64,000 nucleotides of DNA, from the NCBI RefSeq assembly GCF_014077625.1, contig NZ_JACFXU010000014.1, positions 186,001-250,000 on the forward strand, read 5' to 3'. The translations under genes were made by a program, and so were the position numbers. Below are positions 1-11,391 of this stretch, in pieces (position 1 is the first letter of the stretch; every line of letters starts with the position of its first letter). The stretch comes from Sediminihaliea albiluteola. Lineage in GTDB: Bacteria > Pseudomonadota > Gammaproteobacteria > Pseudomonadales > Halieaceae. A model generated the notes under the pieces. That model searched no databases, was not told the DNA's origin, and was given only the letters and a program-made list of their open reading frames with translations.

Positions 1-2961
1 ACTGAGACCATCGAGCTCTAGATAATCGAGCACTAAGCTACCGCGGTCTAAGCCCGCCTCGAGCTGTAAGCTACCTTGCAGCCAGTCAGTTTCAGCCGCT
101 ACTGTCCATTCGCCACTTGGCTCGATGCGCGCGTTAAGCATCACTTGACTGAGCTCCATGCCCTCCACTAGCAGTGTTTCCGCCAGCAAATCATCCACCT
201 CAAACAGCAAGCCAACATTGTTTGCTTCAGCCGCCACTTCTTTTTTAGCCGGCCACAGGGGCAGCAATAAATCCCGCCAGGCCAGCGGGTCGAGATAAGC
301 AAGCTGCCCCGACAACTCAAATAAACCAGCACTGGGCAGCGGCGCACGATCTTGCAGGGCGATATGCCCACCACTGAGAGCTCCCTTAGCGCCAACTAAC
401 AATGTTGCGTGGAGACGCCGCTCTAGCTCGATCTCAAGGCTATAGGGTAGCGCGGTCAAATCTAAGTCCACTTGCAAAGCTAAAGCCTCATCCTTAGCTT
501 TGCTCAGAGGGGGCGGCAATTTCACTGTCCAACCCTGTAGCTCAGAGGCCAAGCGAAACTGAGCCCTACGACCGGGAATTACCTCCAGTGAGGCAGTGGC
601 AGGGCTGCTTCCAGAAGCCAAAGATGCCGCCTCTAAACCCAGCCAATGCTGCAGGGGCTGCGCGGGTAATTGGCCCTTAAAATCAATGCGCAAGGAAGAC
701 GCTAAGCCCTCAGCAAGTGGCTGCGCATCAGGCTTCAGAGAGGGCGAACTGAAGTTGGCGCTTATCGCTTGCTGCCACAGTTGAGCACTCAGGTCCTGAG
801 AACTGAAGCCGCGCTGGGAGTGGTAGGACACTTCGCCCTGAATATTGTCCAGCTGCAACTTTAAGGGCTGCATATTCAGCTCGCTCTGCTGCAGCGCTAC
901 TTTGACCGCGACCAGTGGTGCTACATTCTTGTCATTAAGTGCGAGCTCTAAGGCCAGATCGGTCGCTAGCTGCCCCGCTCCCGACCAGTTGTCAAAGACA
1001 TGTCCCGTCATCGCCGCCAGCGGGGAAGATTTCACCAGGCGCAAAGCATCTTCGGTGGAGCCTTGCATAGTGGCAGAGACTGCCAGTTGCATTCCGCTCT
1101 CGGGGCTCATCCAGGCCTCTGCCGAAATATCGCTGAGCTCAGATTGATAAAGTTTTGCGCTGTCAGCCCAAACACTGACATTGCTATCGTCAATCAGTAT
1201 AAGACCTTGCAGATCATCTAGGGCTGGCCAGTCCGAGTGATAACTCAGAGCCGTGTCATTGACGTCAAAAAACAACTGTAGGGTGCGCAACTCATGAGCG
1301 CTTGGTTTTAAGCTGCCGCGCCACAGAAAGGCGCCTTGCTGCACGGCACCTTCACCTAAACTGTCGCGCAGCCAGGCCAGCAACTGTGGGTTGAGCACTG
1401 AGGGCAGATATTTGTGCCGGTAGCCCGCTTCGGAGTCTTGCAAGCCGACCAGCAAATCCATTTCAATGCCGGCATCTGTTTTAGTAAAAGGTACATTCAG
1501 GGCAAACAGCGCCCTAGACATGCCTTCTTCCGCCTGAGCTGAAATTAAGCCGCTGTTTAACTGTAAGCCCTGCTCATCCCAGCTGATATCTATGCTGCCA
1601 GCAAGGTCGTTATATTCCAGCGGGTGATCGTATACGGTGGGGAAATACATCGCGAAGCGCTGGCTATCCAATATGACCTGCCCCTGACCGGGCCGCAGCG
1701 ATACATAGCCCTCGGCTGAGCGGATACCCGGTGCACCGTGCCAAGAAGTGGCATTGAAATCACTGAAATTGGCGCTCAAATGCCAAGCCCGCCCCGGAGC
1801 CTGCACATCATCCAAACTGAACTCCACCCGCCTTAGTTGAGCGCTGGCATCGAGTACTCGCAAAGCATCAGCTAAACCTGTGGGGGTCTTCTCAAAGTCG
1901 GCCAACAAAGCACTGATTGGCGCCAGCGAAACCTGCTTACCACGCAAGCGCAGCGAATCGCCCCAAACATCTAGCTGCAAACTTGGTACATCGAGCTCGA
2001 TAGCGCCCCGCTGCAAAGCCAATTCGCGAGTAAAGACTGTCCAGCTGGATTCTTGTCGCTGTAGCGTGGCAGAAAACTCAAGCCGGTCTAAAGGAAACTG
2101 CCAGCGATGATCCACTGCCCAAACACTCAGCTCACGCCCCCTGAGTCGCGTTTCTACATGGGGCTCGCCGGCACGCCAATTGAGCCAGGTTTCCAAATGC
2201 ACGCGACCGGATACAGCTGCCGGTGCCTGCCAAGCCGGAAACCAAGCACTGAGTCTATCCAGCTGCAGCTGATCTGCCCGCATATAGAGCTCAGCTTCCA
2301 GTGTATCCAGTGCAAAGGGGTTACCCAGCGTACGGGCCGCCAAGTCCACCGTAGTATCTGATACCGCCTCATACAGGCTGCCCTGCACCTGCCGCAAACT
2401 GCCGTCGCGAGAGAGACTCAAATTCAGCGTTAGCGAATGTTGCTCACCGTTTGGCAGGCTAATGGCTAGCTGGTTATCCGACAGGCTGAAGTGCTCAATT
2501 TTAAGCACCAGCTGCTCTACCCAATCACCGAGTTCACTATCACTAGGACTAAAGCCGGCCAAGTGCAAGCGACCATCTGCACTCATCGCCAAAGGCAGTT
2601 GTAAGCCATCCAGCTGTAAATGACTGAGCCGCAAATTAGCCGACAGCAAGCTGCCTAAGAGGTCGAGCCGCACCCGCCCTTCACGCAAATTAAACACAAT
2701 ATCGGGTTGTTCATCGAGGCGAAGCTGCAAAGCACTCAGTACCAGCTCAGGACTAAATGAGCGCCATGCGCCACTGACCTGCTGCGCCTCAATTGTGAAA
2801 GGAACACGGCTGTTAATCTGCTCGAGAATAGCAAGGCGATAGGCCCCGACAGAGCCGACCAATACACGCCCCACAGCGACATAGAGTGCAAGCAGCACCG
2901 TCGCTGTCACCAGTGTCCGCCACAGGTATGTGGCCAGTTTATGTAGAAAAGCGTGCTCCAC
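1..2961 (-). CDS. yhdP: YhdP-family AsmA-like envelope protein, C-terminus off the window
   Basis: The reading frame is open from a GTG at 2961 to the left edge (987 codons), so the gene is cut by the window. The start has a purine-rich AGGACGAG upstream. The product opens with a short cytoplasmic stretch, one hydrophobic anchor at about residues 10-35, then a long periplasmic part rich in beta-strand-like sequence, as in the DUF3971/AsmA-like YhdP proteins (about 1250-1270 residues). Family members span the envelope and take part in phospholipid movement to the outer membrane. It lies 61 bp downstream of rng in the same direction, the usual yhdP-rng-maf-mre order of gammaproteobacteria. The family call rests on position, architecture and the N-terminus; I could not align the full length. 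Confidence 0.85.
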   Translation of the reverse strand, partial: MEHAFLHKLATYLWRTLVTATVLLALYVAVGRVLVGSVGAYRLAILEQINSRVPFTIEAQQVSGAWRSFSPELVLSALQLRLDEQPDIVFNLREGRVRLDLLGSLLSANLRLSHLQLDGLQLPLAMSADGRLHLAGFSPSDSELGDWVEQLVLKIEHFSLSDNQLAISLPNGEQHSLTLNLSLSRDGSLRQVQGSLYEAVSDTTVDLAARTLGNPFALDTLEAELYMRADQLQLDRLSAWFPAWQAPAAVSGRVHLETWLNWRAGEPHVETRLRGRELSVWAVDHRWQFPLDRLEFSATLQRQESSWTVFTRELALQRGAIELDVPSLQLDVWGDSLRLRGKQVSLAPISALLADFEKTPTGLADALRVLDASAQLRRVEFSLDDVQAPGRAWHLSANFSDFNATSWHGAPGIRSAEGYVSLRPGQGQVILDSQRFAMYFPTVYDHPLEYNDLAGSIDISWDEQGLQLNSGLISAQAEEGMSRALFALNVPFTKTDAGIEMDLLVGLQDSEAGYRHKYLPSVLNPQLLAWLRDSLGEGAVQQGAFLWRGSLKPSAHELRTLQLFFDVNDTALSYHSDWPALDDLQGLILIDDSNVSVWADSAKLYQSELSDISAEAWMSPESGMQLAVSATMQGSTEDALRLVKSSPLAAMTGHVFDNWSGAGQLATDLALELALNDKNVAPLVAVKVALQQSELNMQPLKLQLDNIQGEVSYHSQRGFSSQDLSAQLWQQAISANFSSPSLKPDAQPLAEGLASSLRIDFKGQLPAQPLQHWLGLEAASLASGSSPATASLEVIPGRRAQFRLASELQGWTVKLPPPLSKAKDEALALQVDLDLTALPYSLEIELERRLHATLLVGAKGALSGGHIALQDRAPLPSAGLFELSGQLAYLDPLAWRDLLLPLWPAKKEVAAEANNVGLLFEVDDLLAETLLVEGMELSQVMLNARIEPSGEWTVAAETDWLQGSLQLEAGLDRGSLVLDYLELDGLS

Positions 2962-3022
2962 TCTCGTCCTGCGTTCGCTCTAGGGATGGAAGGCTATCGC
3001 AGCATGCTGCAGATATGCCCTA

Positions 3023-4501
3023 TTAAAGCAGTACGATATCAAAGTGTTCTTGACTGTAGTTGGGCTCCACCCGAAAACTAATCGTTTTACCGGTAAATTC
3101 TTCTAAGTCAGCCACATTGGCGGACTCTTCATCCAACAAGCGGTCCACCACCGACTGCCCTGCTAGTACCGCGAGTCGGTCATTTTCATAAGCCCGTGCA
3201 TCGCGCAAAATTTCCCGAAAAATCTCATAGCAGACGGTTTCGGCAGTTTTTAATACGCCACGCCCTCCACATACGGGGCAGTCCTCGCAAAGTATGTGCT
3301 CAAGACTCTCGCGGGTGCGTTTGCGGGTCATTTCCACCAAGCCAAGCTCGGACACGCCGGTGATTTTATTGCGGGCCGGATCGCGCTGCATCGCCTTATC
3401 CAGTGCACGCTGCACTTGCCGTCGATGTTCAGCATTTTTCATGTCGATAAAATCGATGATAATAATGCCGCCCAGGTTGCGTAAGCGCAGCTGTCGAGCC
3501 AGCGCCGTTGCTGCCTCGAGGTTTGTTTTGAATATGGTCTCCTCAAGGTTGCGGCGACCGACAAAAGAGCCGGTATTCACATCGATAGTAGTCATTGCCT
3601 CGGTCTGATCAATTATCAGATAGCCGCCAGACTTCAATTCGACCTTGCGTGCTAAGGCGCGCTGCATTTCGTCTTCTACACCGTGCAGATCAAACAGCGG
3701 TCGCTCGCCACTGTAGCACTCCAGCAAGCCCGCCACTTCTGGCACATAGTCTTCACAGAAGGCTTGCAGCGCGCTAAAGCTTTCGCGCGAATCGATGCGA
3801 ATTCGCTCAACCCCGGGCCGCGCTAAATCGCGCACTGTGCGCAAGTGCAGCGGCAGGTCCTCATAGAGCAACTCAGCCTTCACTGCAGCCTTGGCTCGAC
3901 GGCTGACGGCTGCCCACAAGCGCTTTAGGAATCGCAAATCGGCGGCGATCTCTTCGGTCCCGACACCCTCTGCTGCAGTGCGCAGGATATAACCGCCGCT
4001 GCCAAGCATCTCTTCCTGCTCAAGGGCCTGAGCCAAAACCATTTGCAGACGCTGCCGCTCTTCCGGGTCATCAATACGCTGTGATACCCCCACGTGATCG
4101 ACCTGTGGCATAAAGACTAAATAGCGGGATGAAACAGACAGCTGCGTGCTGAGGCGTGCACCTTTGGTACCCAAGGGCTCCTTGGTCACCTGCACAATCA
4201 CTTTCTGCCCCTCATGAAGGTGATCGCGAATCGCGCTGCTCTGTCGCGAGCGATCTTCGCGACCATTGCTATCGAGTGGCACGATATCTGCCACATGGAT
4301 AAAACTGGCCTTCTCAGTGCCGATATCGACAAAAGCTGCCTGCATCCCCGGCAGCACACGCACCACTTTCCCAGCATAGATATTGCCAACAATGCCGCGG
4401 CTGGTACTGCGCTCAATATGAATGTCTTGCGTGGCGCCGTTCTCCACTACCGCTACCCGCGTTTCCATCGGCGTCACGTTGACTAATATCTCTTCACTCA
4501 C
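3023..4501 (-). CDS. rng: Ribonuclease G
   Basis: 492-residue RNase E/G family endoribonuclease, acting in 16S rRNA 5' processing and mRNA decay. The start is taken as GTG at 4501 because the protein then begins VSEEILVNVTP, the family N-terminus, and because GTG overlaps the maf stop codon in a GTGA arrangement; a longer frame back to 4552 would run into maf. An S1 domain lies at about residues 38-125. The two magnesium aspartates are D307 (TTIDVNTGSF) and D350 (IIIIDFIDM), and the zinc-link cysteines are C408 and C411 (CPVCGG). It lacks the long C-terminal scaffold of RNase E, so RNase G is the better name. Translationally coupled to maf. Confidence 0.97.
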   Translation of the reverse strand: MSEEILVNVTPMETRVAVVENGATQDIHIERSTSRGIVGNIYAGKVVRVLPGMQAAFVDIGTEKASFIHVADIVPLDSNGREDRSRQSSAIRDHLHEGQKVIVQVTKEPLGTKGARLSTQLSVSSRYLVFMPQVDHVGVSQRIDDPEERQRLQMVLAQALEQEEMLGSGGYILRTAAEGVGTEEIAADLRFLKRLWAAVSRRAKAAVKAELLYEDLPLHLRTVRDLARPGVERIRIDSRESFSALQAFCEDYVPEVAGLLECYSGERPLFDLHGVEDEMQRALARKVELKSGGYLIIDQTEAMTTIDVNTGSFVGRRNLEETIFKTNLEAATALARQLRLRNLGGIIIIDFIDMKNAEHRRQVQRALDKAMQRDPARNKITGVSELGLVEMTRKRTRESLEHILCEDCPVCGGRGVLKTAETVCYEIFREILRDARAYENDRLAVLAGQSVVDRLLDEESANVADLEEFTGKTISFRVEPNYSQEHFDIVLL

Positions 4502-5085
4502 GGCGGCACCCCCAAAGCTGTTGTGACACCAAACTGAGCCAGCAATCGCCAAGTCTGGGCCAGTGGCAGCCCGACAACATTGCTATAGCTGCCTTTAATC
4601 GATTCAACCAATGCGCCGCCGAGGCCCTGAATGCCATAAGCCCCGGCTTTATCCCATGGCTCATCGGTGGCTAGATAGGCTTCACAGAGATTGCGATCTA
4701 AACGGCTAAAAGTCACCTCGGTGACCACCAAGTCCTCTGCCTTGCGCTCATCCGCCAGCAGACAAATCGCCGTCATCACCTGATGGCTGCGCCCGCTCAA
4801 ACGCGCCAGCATGGCCAGCCCATGGAGCTGATCGCGCGGTTTACCCAAGACATCACCATCAATCACCACGCTGGTATCTGCAGCCAGCACCACTGCCCCA
4901 GCGGGCGCTGACGCAGCCACTAGCGCAGCTTTTTCAAAGGCCATCCGGCTGACATAATGTTCAGGGCTTTCAGCGATGTCGGGTGTTTCATCGATATCAG
5001 CGGCTTGCACTTGGCAACTCAGGCCGAGCTGAGCAAGCAACTCACGACGTCGAGGAGAGGCAGAAGCGAGAATTAGTTGCGGCAT
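4498..5085 (-). CDS. maf: Maf/YhdE nucleoside triphosphate pyrophosphatase
   Basis: 195 residues. Maf proteins hydrolyse dTTP, UTP and modified nucleotides to the monophosphates, as house-cleaning enzymes. The N-terminal motif SASPRRRELL (residues 8-17) and the catalytic-region aspartate D70 (VLAADTSVV) are intact. The neighbour set (mreD 1 bp upstream, rng overlapping downstream) is that of E. coli yhdE, which supports the dTTP/UTP subtype rather than the m7GTP subtype (yceF). Likely co-transcribed with the mre genes. Confidence 0.95.
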   Translation of the reverse strand: MPQLILASASPRRRELLAQLGLSCQVQAADIDETPDIAESPEHYVSRMAFEKAALVAASAPAGAVVLAADTSVVIDGDVLGKPRDQLHGLAMLARLSGRSHQVMTAICLLADERKAEDLVVTEVTFSRLDRNLCEAYLATDEPWDKAGAYGIQGLGGALVESIKGSYSNVVGLPLAQTWRLLAQFGVTTALGVPP

Positions 5086-5086
5086 A

Positions 5087-5572
5087 TCAGGCCACTCTAA
5101 AATGACGCCGCAGTCCGCGCAATAGGAATAACACGAGTGGCCAGAGTAAGGCGCTTGTTAAAGCAGGCAATAAAAACAGCAGAGAGCGCTCACCGATGCC
5201 CTGGAGGTTTTGCACCCACTGACAGATCAATTGATGGATGCCAATCAATAAGAACACAATGCCGGCTTGCTGCCACAAACTAAATACTCGTAAACGCTGG
5301 TACAGAGCCACTGACAACAGGGCCAACACCGACAGAGCAAAGGCATTTTGCCCTAGTACCGCCCCTTCCAGCACATCCATGGCGAGACCGCTCAGCAGTG
5401 CCACTACGACGCCAATGCGCTGAGGCAAGGCAATGCACCAGTAAATCAGCACTAGGGCCAGCCACTCGGGTCGCCCCCAAGCCAGCCACGGAGGCAAGGG
5501 CAGCACCGCAAGTACTGCCGCGACGAACAAACTGGCCATCACCACCCAATAACCCTGGGCGCGCTGATTCAT
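5087..5572 (-). CDS. mreD: Rod shape-determining protein MreD
   Basis: 161-residue hydrophobic protein with about five predicted membrane helices, the normal size and form of MreD. It acts in the inner membrane with MreC, MreB, RodA and PBP2 in the elongasome that directs side-wall peptidoglycan synthesis. The start at 5572 lies 3 bp after the mreC stop, and the gene ends 1 bp before maf. Sequence is weakly conserved in this family, so the call rests on hydropathy plus its fixed place in mreBCD. Confidence 0.93.
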   Translation of the reverse strand: MNQRAQGYWVVMASLFVAAVLAVLPLPPWLAWGRPEWLALVLIYWCIALPQRIGVVVALLSGLAMDVLEGAVLGQNAFALSVLALLSVALYQRLRVFSLWQQAGIVFLLIGIHQLICQWVQNLQGIGERSLLFLLPALTSALLWPLVLFLLRGLRRHFRVA

Positions 5573-5575
5573 GAC

Positions 5576-6412
5576 TCAGGACTCCTCAGCCTGTCCGGCA
5601 GTAAAGACCAATAAGACATGACGAGAGCGGTCTAGCGCAGCGCTGGGGCGAGCTAAAATTTGAGCAAAGGGCTGGCCGGGGTCACGCTCTACTGAAACGA
5701 CCTCTGCCACTGGGTAACCTACCGGAAAGCGCCCGCCGAGGCCGGAGCTAACGAGCAGGTCACCAACTCGGATATCTGTGGTCGCAGAGACATGATGTAT
5801 TTCGAGGGCGGAGAGGCTGCCGCTGCCCTCGGCAATGGCCCGCACCCCATTGCGGTTGACCTGCACCGGCACGGAGTGAGTGACATCGGTAATCAGCAAG
5901 ACCCGCGAGCTGAACTCACTGACATCCACCACTTGTCCCATTAGGCCGCTGGCATCTATCAATGGTTGCCCCACGTAGACCCCATCTCTAGCGCCCTTAT
6001 TCAGCACTACCTGCTGCCGCACGGGATCTGGCGATACGCCAATCAACTCGGCCACTAGCACGTCGTCACGCAACAGTGCGCTTGAATTGAGCAGAGCTCG
6101 CAGGCGCACATTCTCCGCCTGCAAGGAGGCCATCTGCTGAGTGCGCCCCTCTAGAATCAGGTTTTCTCGTCGCAGACGCTCGCTCTCTTCCTGCAGCGTA
6201 GTCCGAGACACAAAATGAGTCTCTTTCCAGTCACCGATGCGGCTAGGAATATCGGCCACCCAGTAGACCGGTAGCACTAAGGTATCTATGAGTGCACGGG
6301 TACGCTGTAGGCCGTTGAAACGCAAATCGGCAGTGATCAGTCCTACGACCACTAAGACAGTGATCAGGATCCGCAGCCCCAGATGGGACTCTTTGACGAA
6401 TAAGGGCTTGAT
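5576..6412 (-). CDS. mreC: Rod shape-determining protein MreC, apparent AUC start codon
   Basis: Periplasmic scaffold of the elongasome: short cytoplasmic tail, one transmembrane helix, a coiled coil (about residues 60-95) and a beta-rich domain with DIRVGDLLVSSGLGGRFP. The first conventional in-frame start (GTG, 6352) would fall inside the membrane helix and remove the conserved N-terminus. Reading back 20 codons gives ATC AAG CCC TTA TTC at 6412, which lines up with the MKPIF start of E. coli MreC and is followed by the family's SxLGLR-type segment. A GGGAG Shine-Dalgarno lies 5 nt before this ATC, and a TAG stop is in frame four codons upstream of it. No ATG, GTG, TTG or CTG lies between that TAG and the ATC. 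I therefore place the start at ATC (278 residues). A sequencing error of ATG to ATC is the main alternative. Confidence 0.85.
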   Translation of the reverse strand: MKPLFVKESHLGLRILITVLVVVGLITADLRFNGLQRTRALIDTLVLPVYWVADIPSRIGDWKETHFVSRTTLQEESERLRRENLILEGRTQQMASLQAENVRLRALLNSSALLRDDVLVAELIGVSPDPVRQQVVLNKGARDGVYVGQPLIDASGLMGQVVDVSEFSSRVLLITDVTHSVPVQVNRNGVRAIAEGSGSLSALEIHHVSATTDIRVGDLLVSSGLGGRFPVGYPVAEVVSVERDPGQPFAQILARPSAALDRSRHVLLVFTAGQAEES

Positions 6413-6477
6413 GTCAGCTCCCTAAGCCTGCCGCAAACAACTAAGCATTGAAGCAATGCACCCTATCTTGCAGTGGA

Positions 6478-7521
<1,044 letters not shown>

Positions 7522-7770
7522 TTACTACCTTGTGAGTACAACGGGAGGCCCGGTTTTATGGGCTTCAGCTAACAAGCGCCCTACCGACTACATCCCAGCC
7601 GAGGACCGGCCTAAAATTCGAGACGGCGCATCGACATTATGCAGCCTATGATAAGTCGCTAACTGTATCAATCACAGGGATTTTGGGCAAGGCGCAAATG
7701 TGATAACTTTACGCCCCCAGCTGCCGTTCGCAGCTCCCGTCCACCGCTGTTGGAGAGCAAGCTAAATTCC

Positions 7771-8058
7771 ATGCCTATAGACCAGGATGAAATCGAAAAA
7801 ATAGCCGCGCTAGCGCGCATCCGGATCAAAGACGAGCAGCTACCCGGTGTCACCGAGCGCCTGCGAAATATTCTGGCCATGATGGACACGCTACAGGCCG
7901 CCGACACCGAAGGCGTTGAGCCCATGGCCAATCCACTCGACGCAGTGCAGCCACTGCGCGCCGACGAAGTGACTGAAATTAACCGCCGGGAGGCCTTCCA
8001 GACCATTGCCCCCGCCGTCGAGAACGGCTTATACCTCGTGCCCAAAGTCATCGAATAA
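7771..8058 (+). CDS. gatC: Asp/Glu-tRNA(Asn/Gln) amidotransferase subunit C
   Basis: 95 residues, the usual length for GatC, the small subunit that holds GatA to GatB. The start at ATG 7771 gives the family N-terminus (MPIDQDEIEKIAALARIRI); an in-frame TTG at 7750 is possible but would add a non-conserved leader. Residues KIAALARI and RADEV match the family helices. It leads gatC-gatA-gatB and is divergent from mreB. Confidence 0.95.
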   Translation: MPIDQDEIEKIAALARIRIKDEQLPGVTERLRNILAMMDTLQAADTEGVEPMANPLDAVQPLRADEVTEINRREAFQTIAPAVENGLYLVPKVIE

Positions 8059-8085
8059 GCCGAACTCAACTTCTAGGAAGTATTC

Positions 8086-9552
8086 ATGCATAAGCAAACA
8101 GTTGCCCAACTCATGCGTGGGCTACGTGACAAACAATTCTCCAGCCAAGAGCTGACCAGCAGCCTATTGCAGCGCATCGAGCAGCTGGACGGCCAATACA
8201 ATAGCTTCTTGACCGTGTCTAAGGATCAAGCTTTAGCCATGGCAAAAGCGGCTGATGCCCAGCTCGCCAGCGGCAATGCCGGCCCACTCACCGGCATACC
8301 CATTGCCCACAAAGATGTTTTTTGCACCCAGGGCGTCCGCACTAGCTGTGCATCGCGCATGCTGGACAATTTTATTCCGCCCTACGACGCCACCGTTGTA
8401 CGCCAACTCAATGAGGCCGGCACCGTCATGCTGGGCAAAACCAATATGGACGAGTTTGCGATGGGCTCATCCAATGAAAGCAGCTATTACGGCGCGGTTA
8501 GCAACCCCTGGGGCAGCACTTTAGTCCCTGGCGGCTCTTCTGGCGGCTCTGCCGCTGCTATTGCCGCGGGCCTCACCCCCGCTGCTACAGGCACCGACAC
8601 TGGCGGCTCCATCCGCCAACCGGCGGCTTTTTGTGGCATCACAGGCCTCAAGCCGACCTACGGGCGCGTGTCCCGCTTAGGTATGGTGGCCTACGCATCG
8701 AGCTTGGACCAAGCGGGGCCAATGGCACGCAGCGCCGAAGACTGTGCACTATTGCTCAATGCCATGGCCGGCCATGACCCGCTGGACTCCACCTCAGCAG
8801 CACGGGCGGTGCCGGATTACTGCGCCGATTTAAACCGTCCGCTGGAAGGTCTGCGTATCGGGCTGCCTAAAGAATACTTTGGCGATGGCCTAGACAGTAC
8901 CACAGCCGCTTGCATCGAAAGCGCTCTCAAAGAACTAGAGCAACAGGGCGCCACGCTGGTGGAAGTGTCATTGGCGCACGCGAATTTGACCATCCCTACC
9001 TACTATATTGTGGCTCCCGCGGAAGCCTCCACCAACCTATCGCGCTTTGACGGTGTGCGCTACGGTCACCGCTGCGACGCGCCTAGCGACCTCGACGACC
9101 TATACACCCGCAGTCGCGAAGAAGGCTTTGGCGATGAGGTCAAACTGCGCATCTTAGTGGGCACTTATGCCCTCTCTGCTGGCTACTACGAGGCCTACTA
9201 CCGCAAAGCGCAGCAGGCCAGACGGCTGATCAAAGACGACTTTATGAACTCTTTTCAGCAGGTCGACATCATCGCTGGCCCCACCACCCCCGGCCCAGCC
9301 TTTGCTTTAGGCAGTAAAAACAATGATCCGGTGTCGATGTATCTCGAAGACATCTATACCCTAGCGGTCAACTTGGCAGGCTTACCTGCCATGTCACTGC
9401 CGGCGGGACTAGTAGAGGGCAAACCGGTCGGTTTACAGCTGATCGGGCAACACTTTGACGAATCGCGCCTATTGAATGTAGCGCACCGCTTCCAGCAGGC
9501 GACCAATTGGCACAACCTCACCCCCGACTCGATCACAGGAGCTGATCTCTGA
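8086..9552 (+). CDS. gatA: Asp/Glu-tRNA(Asn/Gln) amidotransferase subunit A
   Basis: 488-residue amidase-signature enzyme that releases ammonia from glutamine for GatB. The Ser-cisSer-Lys triad is complete: K76 (AHKDVF), S151 (PGGSSGGS) and S175 (DTGGSIRQP). A good AGGAAG ribosome site precedes ATG 8086. The stop overlaps the gatB start (TGATG). With gatB it makes Gln-tRNA(Gln) and/or Asn-tRNA(Asn) by transamidation. Confidence 0.98.
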   Translation: MHKQTVAQLMRGLRDKQFSSQELTSSLLQRIEQLDGQYNSFLTVSKDQALAMAKAADAQLASGNAGPLTGIPIAHKDVFCTQGVRTSCASRMLDNFIPPYDATVVRQLNEAGTVMLGKTNMDEFAMGSSNESSYYGAVSNPWGSTLVPGGSSGGSAAAIAAGLTPAATGTDTGGSIRQPAAFCGITGLKPTYGRVSRLGMVAYASSLDQAGPMARSAEDCALLLNAMAGHDPLDSTSAARAVPDYCADLNRPLEGLRIGLPKEYFGDGLDSTTAACIESALKELEQQGATLVEVSLAHANLTIPTYYIVAPAEASTNLSRFDGVRYGHRCDAPSDLDDLYTRSREEGFGDEVKLRILVGTYALSAGYYEAYYRKAQQARRLIKDDFMNSFQQVDIIAGPTTPGPAFALGSKNNDPVSMYLEDIYTLAVNLAGLPAMSLPAGLVEGKPVGLQLIGQHFDESRLLNVAHRFQQATNWHNLTPDSITGADL

Positions 9553-10994
9553 TGCAGTGGGAAACTGTTATTGGCCTAGAAGTGCATTTGCAGCTGGCCA
9601 CTAAATCGAAAATCTTCTCTGGCTCGGCCACTACCTTTGGCGCCGAGGCCAACACGCAAGCCTCTGCGGTCGACTTAGCGATGCCCGGCATGCTGCCAGT
9701 GCTGAATGAGCAAGCGGTGCGCTACGCGGTAATGTTTGGCTTAGGGATCGGCGCCAAAATTGGCCGCCGCTCAGTGTTTGATCGCAAAAACTACTTTTAT
9801 CCCGACCTGCCCAAAGGCTACCAGATCAGCCAGTTCTCCGACCCCATCGTCGGTGAGGGCAGCTTTGAGATTCAGCTAGAAGACGGCAGCAGCCGCACTA
9901 TCGGCATTACTCGCGCCCACCTAGAGGAGGACGCCGGCAAGTCGCTACACGAGGATTTCCACGACCAGACCGGTATCGACTTAAACCGCGCTGGCACACC
10001 GCTACTGGAAATTGTTTCCGAGCCAGACATCCGCAGCGCCGAGGAAGCGGTGGCCTACCTCAAAGCCCTGCACAGCTTAGTGACTTACCTAGAAATCTCC
10101 GATGGCAACATGGCTGAAGGTTCGATGCGCTGCGATATCAATATTTCGCTGCGCCCCGCGGGCTCCACAACTTTAGGCACACGCGCTGAAATTAAGAACG
10201 TAAACTCCTTCCGCTTCGTAGAAAAGGCGATCCAATACGAAATTGAACGACAGTCGGATATTCTCGAAGACGGCGGACAAATCGTGCAGGAAACACGGCT
10301 CTACGATGCTGACCGCAATGAAACACGCTCCATGCGCAGCAAAGAAGTCGCCAACGACTACCGCTACTTCCCCGAGCCCGACTTGTTACCCATTGTGCTG
10401 GATGAGGACTATATCGAAGCACTGCGCGAAGCTTTGCCAGAATTACCGCGAGAAAAACGTGAGCGCTTTATCACTCAGTACGAGTTGAGTCCTTATGATG
10501 CCGGTGTATTATCAGCGCATCGCGCACTAGCTGATTACTTCGAAACAACTGCCAGTAAAGCAGGCGATGCCAAAATCGCAGCCAACTGGGTACAGGGCGA
10601 ACTGCTAGGGCGCCTCAATCGAGACGAACTAGAAATCAGCGACTGCCCCGTGCCAGCTGAAAACCTAGCGCAACTTATTCAGCGGATTCTCGACAACAGC
10701 ATCTCGGGCAAGATTGCCAAGCAAGTATTTGATGCAATGTGGAGTGGAGAGGGCGATGCCGACAGCATCATCGAAGCGCGCGGCCTGAAGCAGGTCAGTG
10801 ACAGTGGCGCATTAGAAGCCATGGTCGATAGCGTGATCGCTGACAACCAAGCTCAAGTGGAGCAATACCTGGCCGCTGATGAAAACAAGCGCAAGAAGTT
10901 AGTTGGCTTTTTTGTCGGGCAGGTGATGAAGCTGTCCAAAGGCCAAGCCAACCCACAAATGGTTAACCAACTACTAGCTAAAAAGTTGGTCTAA
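9552..10994 (+). CDS. gatB: Asp/Glu-tRNA(Asn/Gln) amidotransferase subunit B
   Basis: 480 residues. GatB phosphorylates the tRNA-bound Asp/Glu and amidates it. The N-terminal kinase domain begins [13 protein letters not shown] and contains the signature [19 protein letters not shown] near residues 76-94; a YqeY-like tRNA-binding tail follows (about 335-480). Overlaps gatA by one base, so the three subunits are probably made together. Confidence 0.98.
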   Translation: MQWETVIGLEVHLQLATKSKIFSGSATTFGAEANTQASAVDLAMPGMLPVLNEQAVRYAVMFGLGIGAKIGRRSVFDRKNYFYPDLPKGYQISQFSDPIVGEGSFEIQLEDGSSRTIGITRAHLEEDAGKSLHEDFHDQTGIDLNRAGTPLLEIVSEPDIRSAEEAVAYLKALHSLVTYLEISDGNMAEGSMRCDINISLRPAGSTTLGTRAEIKNVNSFRFVEKAIQYEIERQSDILEDGGQIVQETRLYDADRNETRSMRSKEVANDYRYFPEPDLLPIVLDEDYIEALREALPELPREKRERFITQYELSPYDAGVLSAHRALADYFETTASKAGDAKIAANWVQGELLGRLNRDELEISDCPVPAENLAQLIQRILDNSISGKIAKQVFDAMWSGEGDADSIIEARGLKQVSDSGALEAMVDSVIADNQAQVEQYLAADENKRKKLVGFFVGQVMKLSKGQANPQMVNQLLAKKLV

Positions 10995-11069
10995 GCGCTC
11001 CCTAAAACTATTTTGCTGCTGGGCAGCTGCCCAGCAGCTCAGCTATATTCAGAGGTAGAATACAGCACC

Positions 11070-11360
11070 ATGAAAAAAGACAAAGAAAAGGTAATCGACG
11101 AAGTCTGGACAGAGGATCGCGTACGCAGCTTCCTCAATGTCCGCCCCCACGACTCTAGGGACGAGGACTTCCACATGCTATTGAAGGCCTATCAAAGCAT
11201 GCGCGCCTCGGATTTCGAATTATTCGTACAATTCTTTTGTGAAGAGAAGCGCAATATAAACGCCACCGGCACCGATGGCCGCAGTGTGCTTGAGATTGTC
11301 AGCGAACACCGCCACGGCAGTGACTACGCAGATACTCTACGAGCGGCCGGCGCGCAGTAG
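11070..11360 (+). CDS. PA4642-family conserved small protein
   Basis: 96 residues, acidic and soluble, function unknown. I place the start at ATG 11070 (MKKDKEKVIDEVW) because an AGAGGTAG ribosome site lies just upstream and the 19-codon extension back to 11013 overlaps a GCAGCTGCCCAGCAGC inverted-repeat stretch. It resembles the pseudomonad PA4642 family, which also follows gatB in some genomes. The C-terminal DGRSVLEIVSEHRH segment looks like a single ankyrin-like helix pair. No motif suggests an enzyme. Confidence 0.75.
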   Translation: MKKDKEKVIDEVWTEDRVRSFLNVRPHDSRDEDFHMLLKAYQSMRASDFELFVQFFCEEKRNINATGTDGRSVLEIVSEHRHGSDYADTLRAAGAQ

Positions 11361-11391
11361 CCCAAGCTCGCAACTCCCGGCGTCACACACA

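Noticed and set aside
3294-3777. Plus-strand frames inside rng
   Set aside because: Antisense shadows of a strongly conserved gene with no ribosome site.
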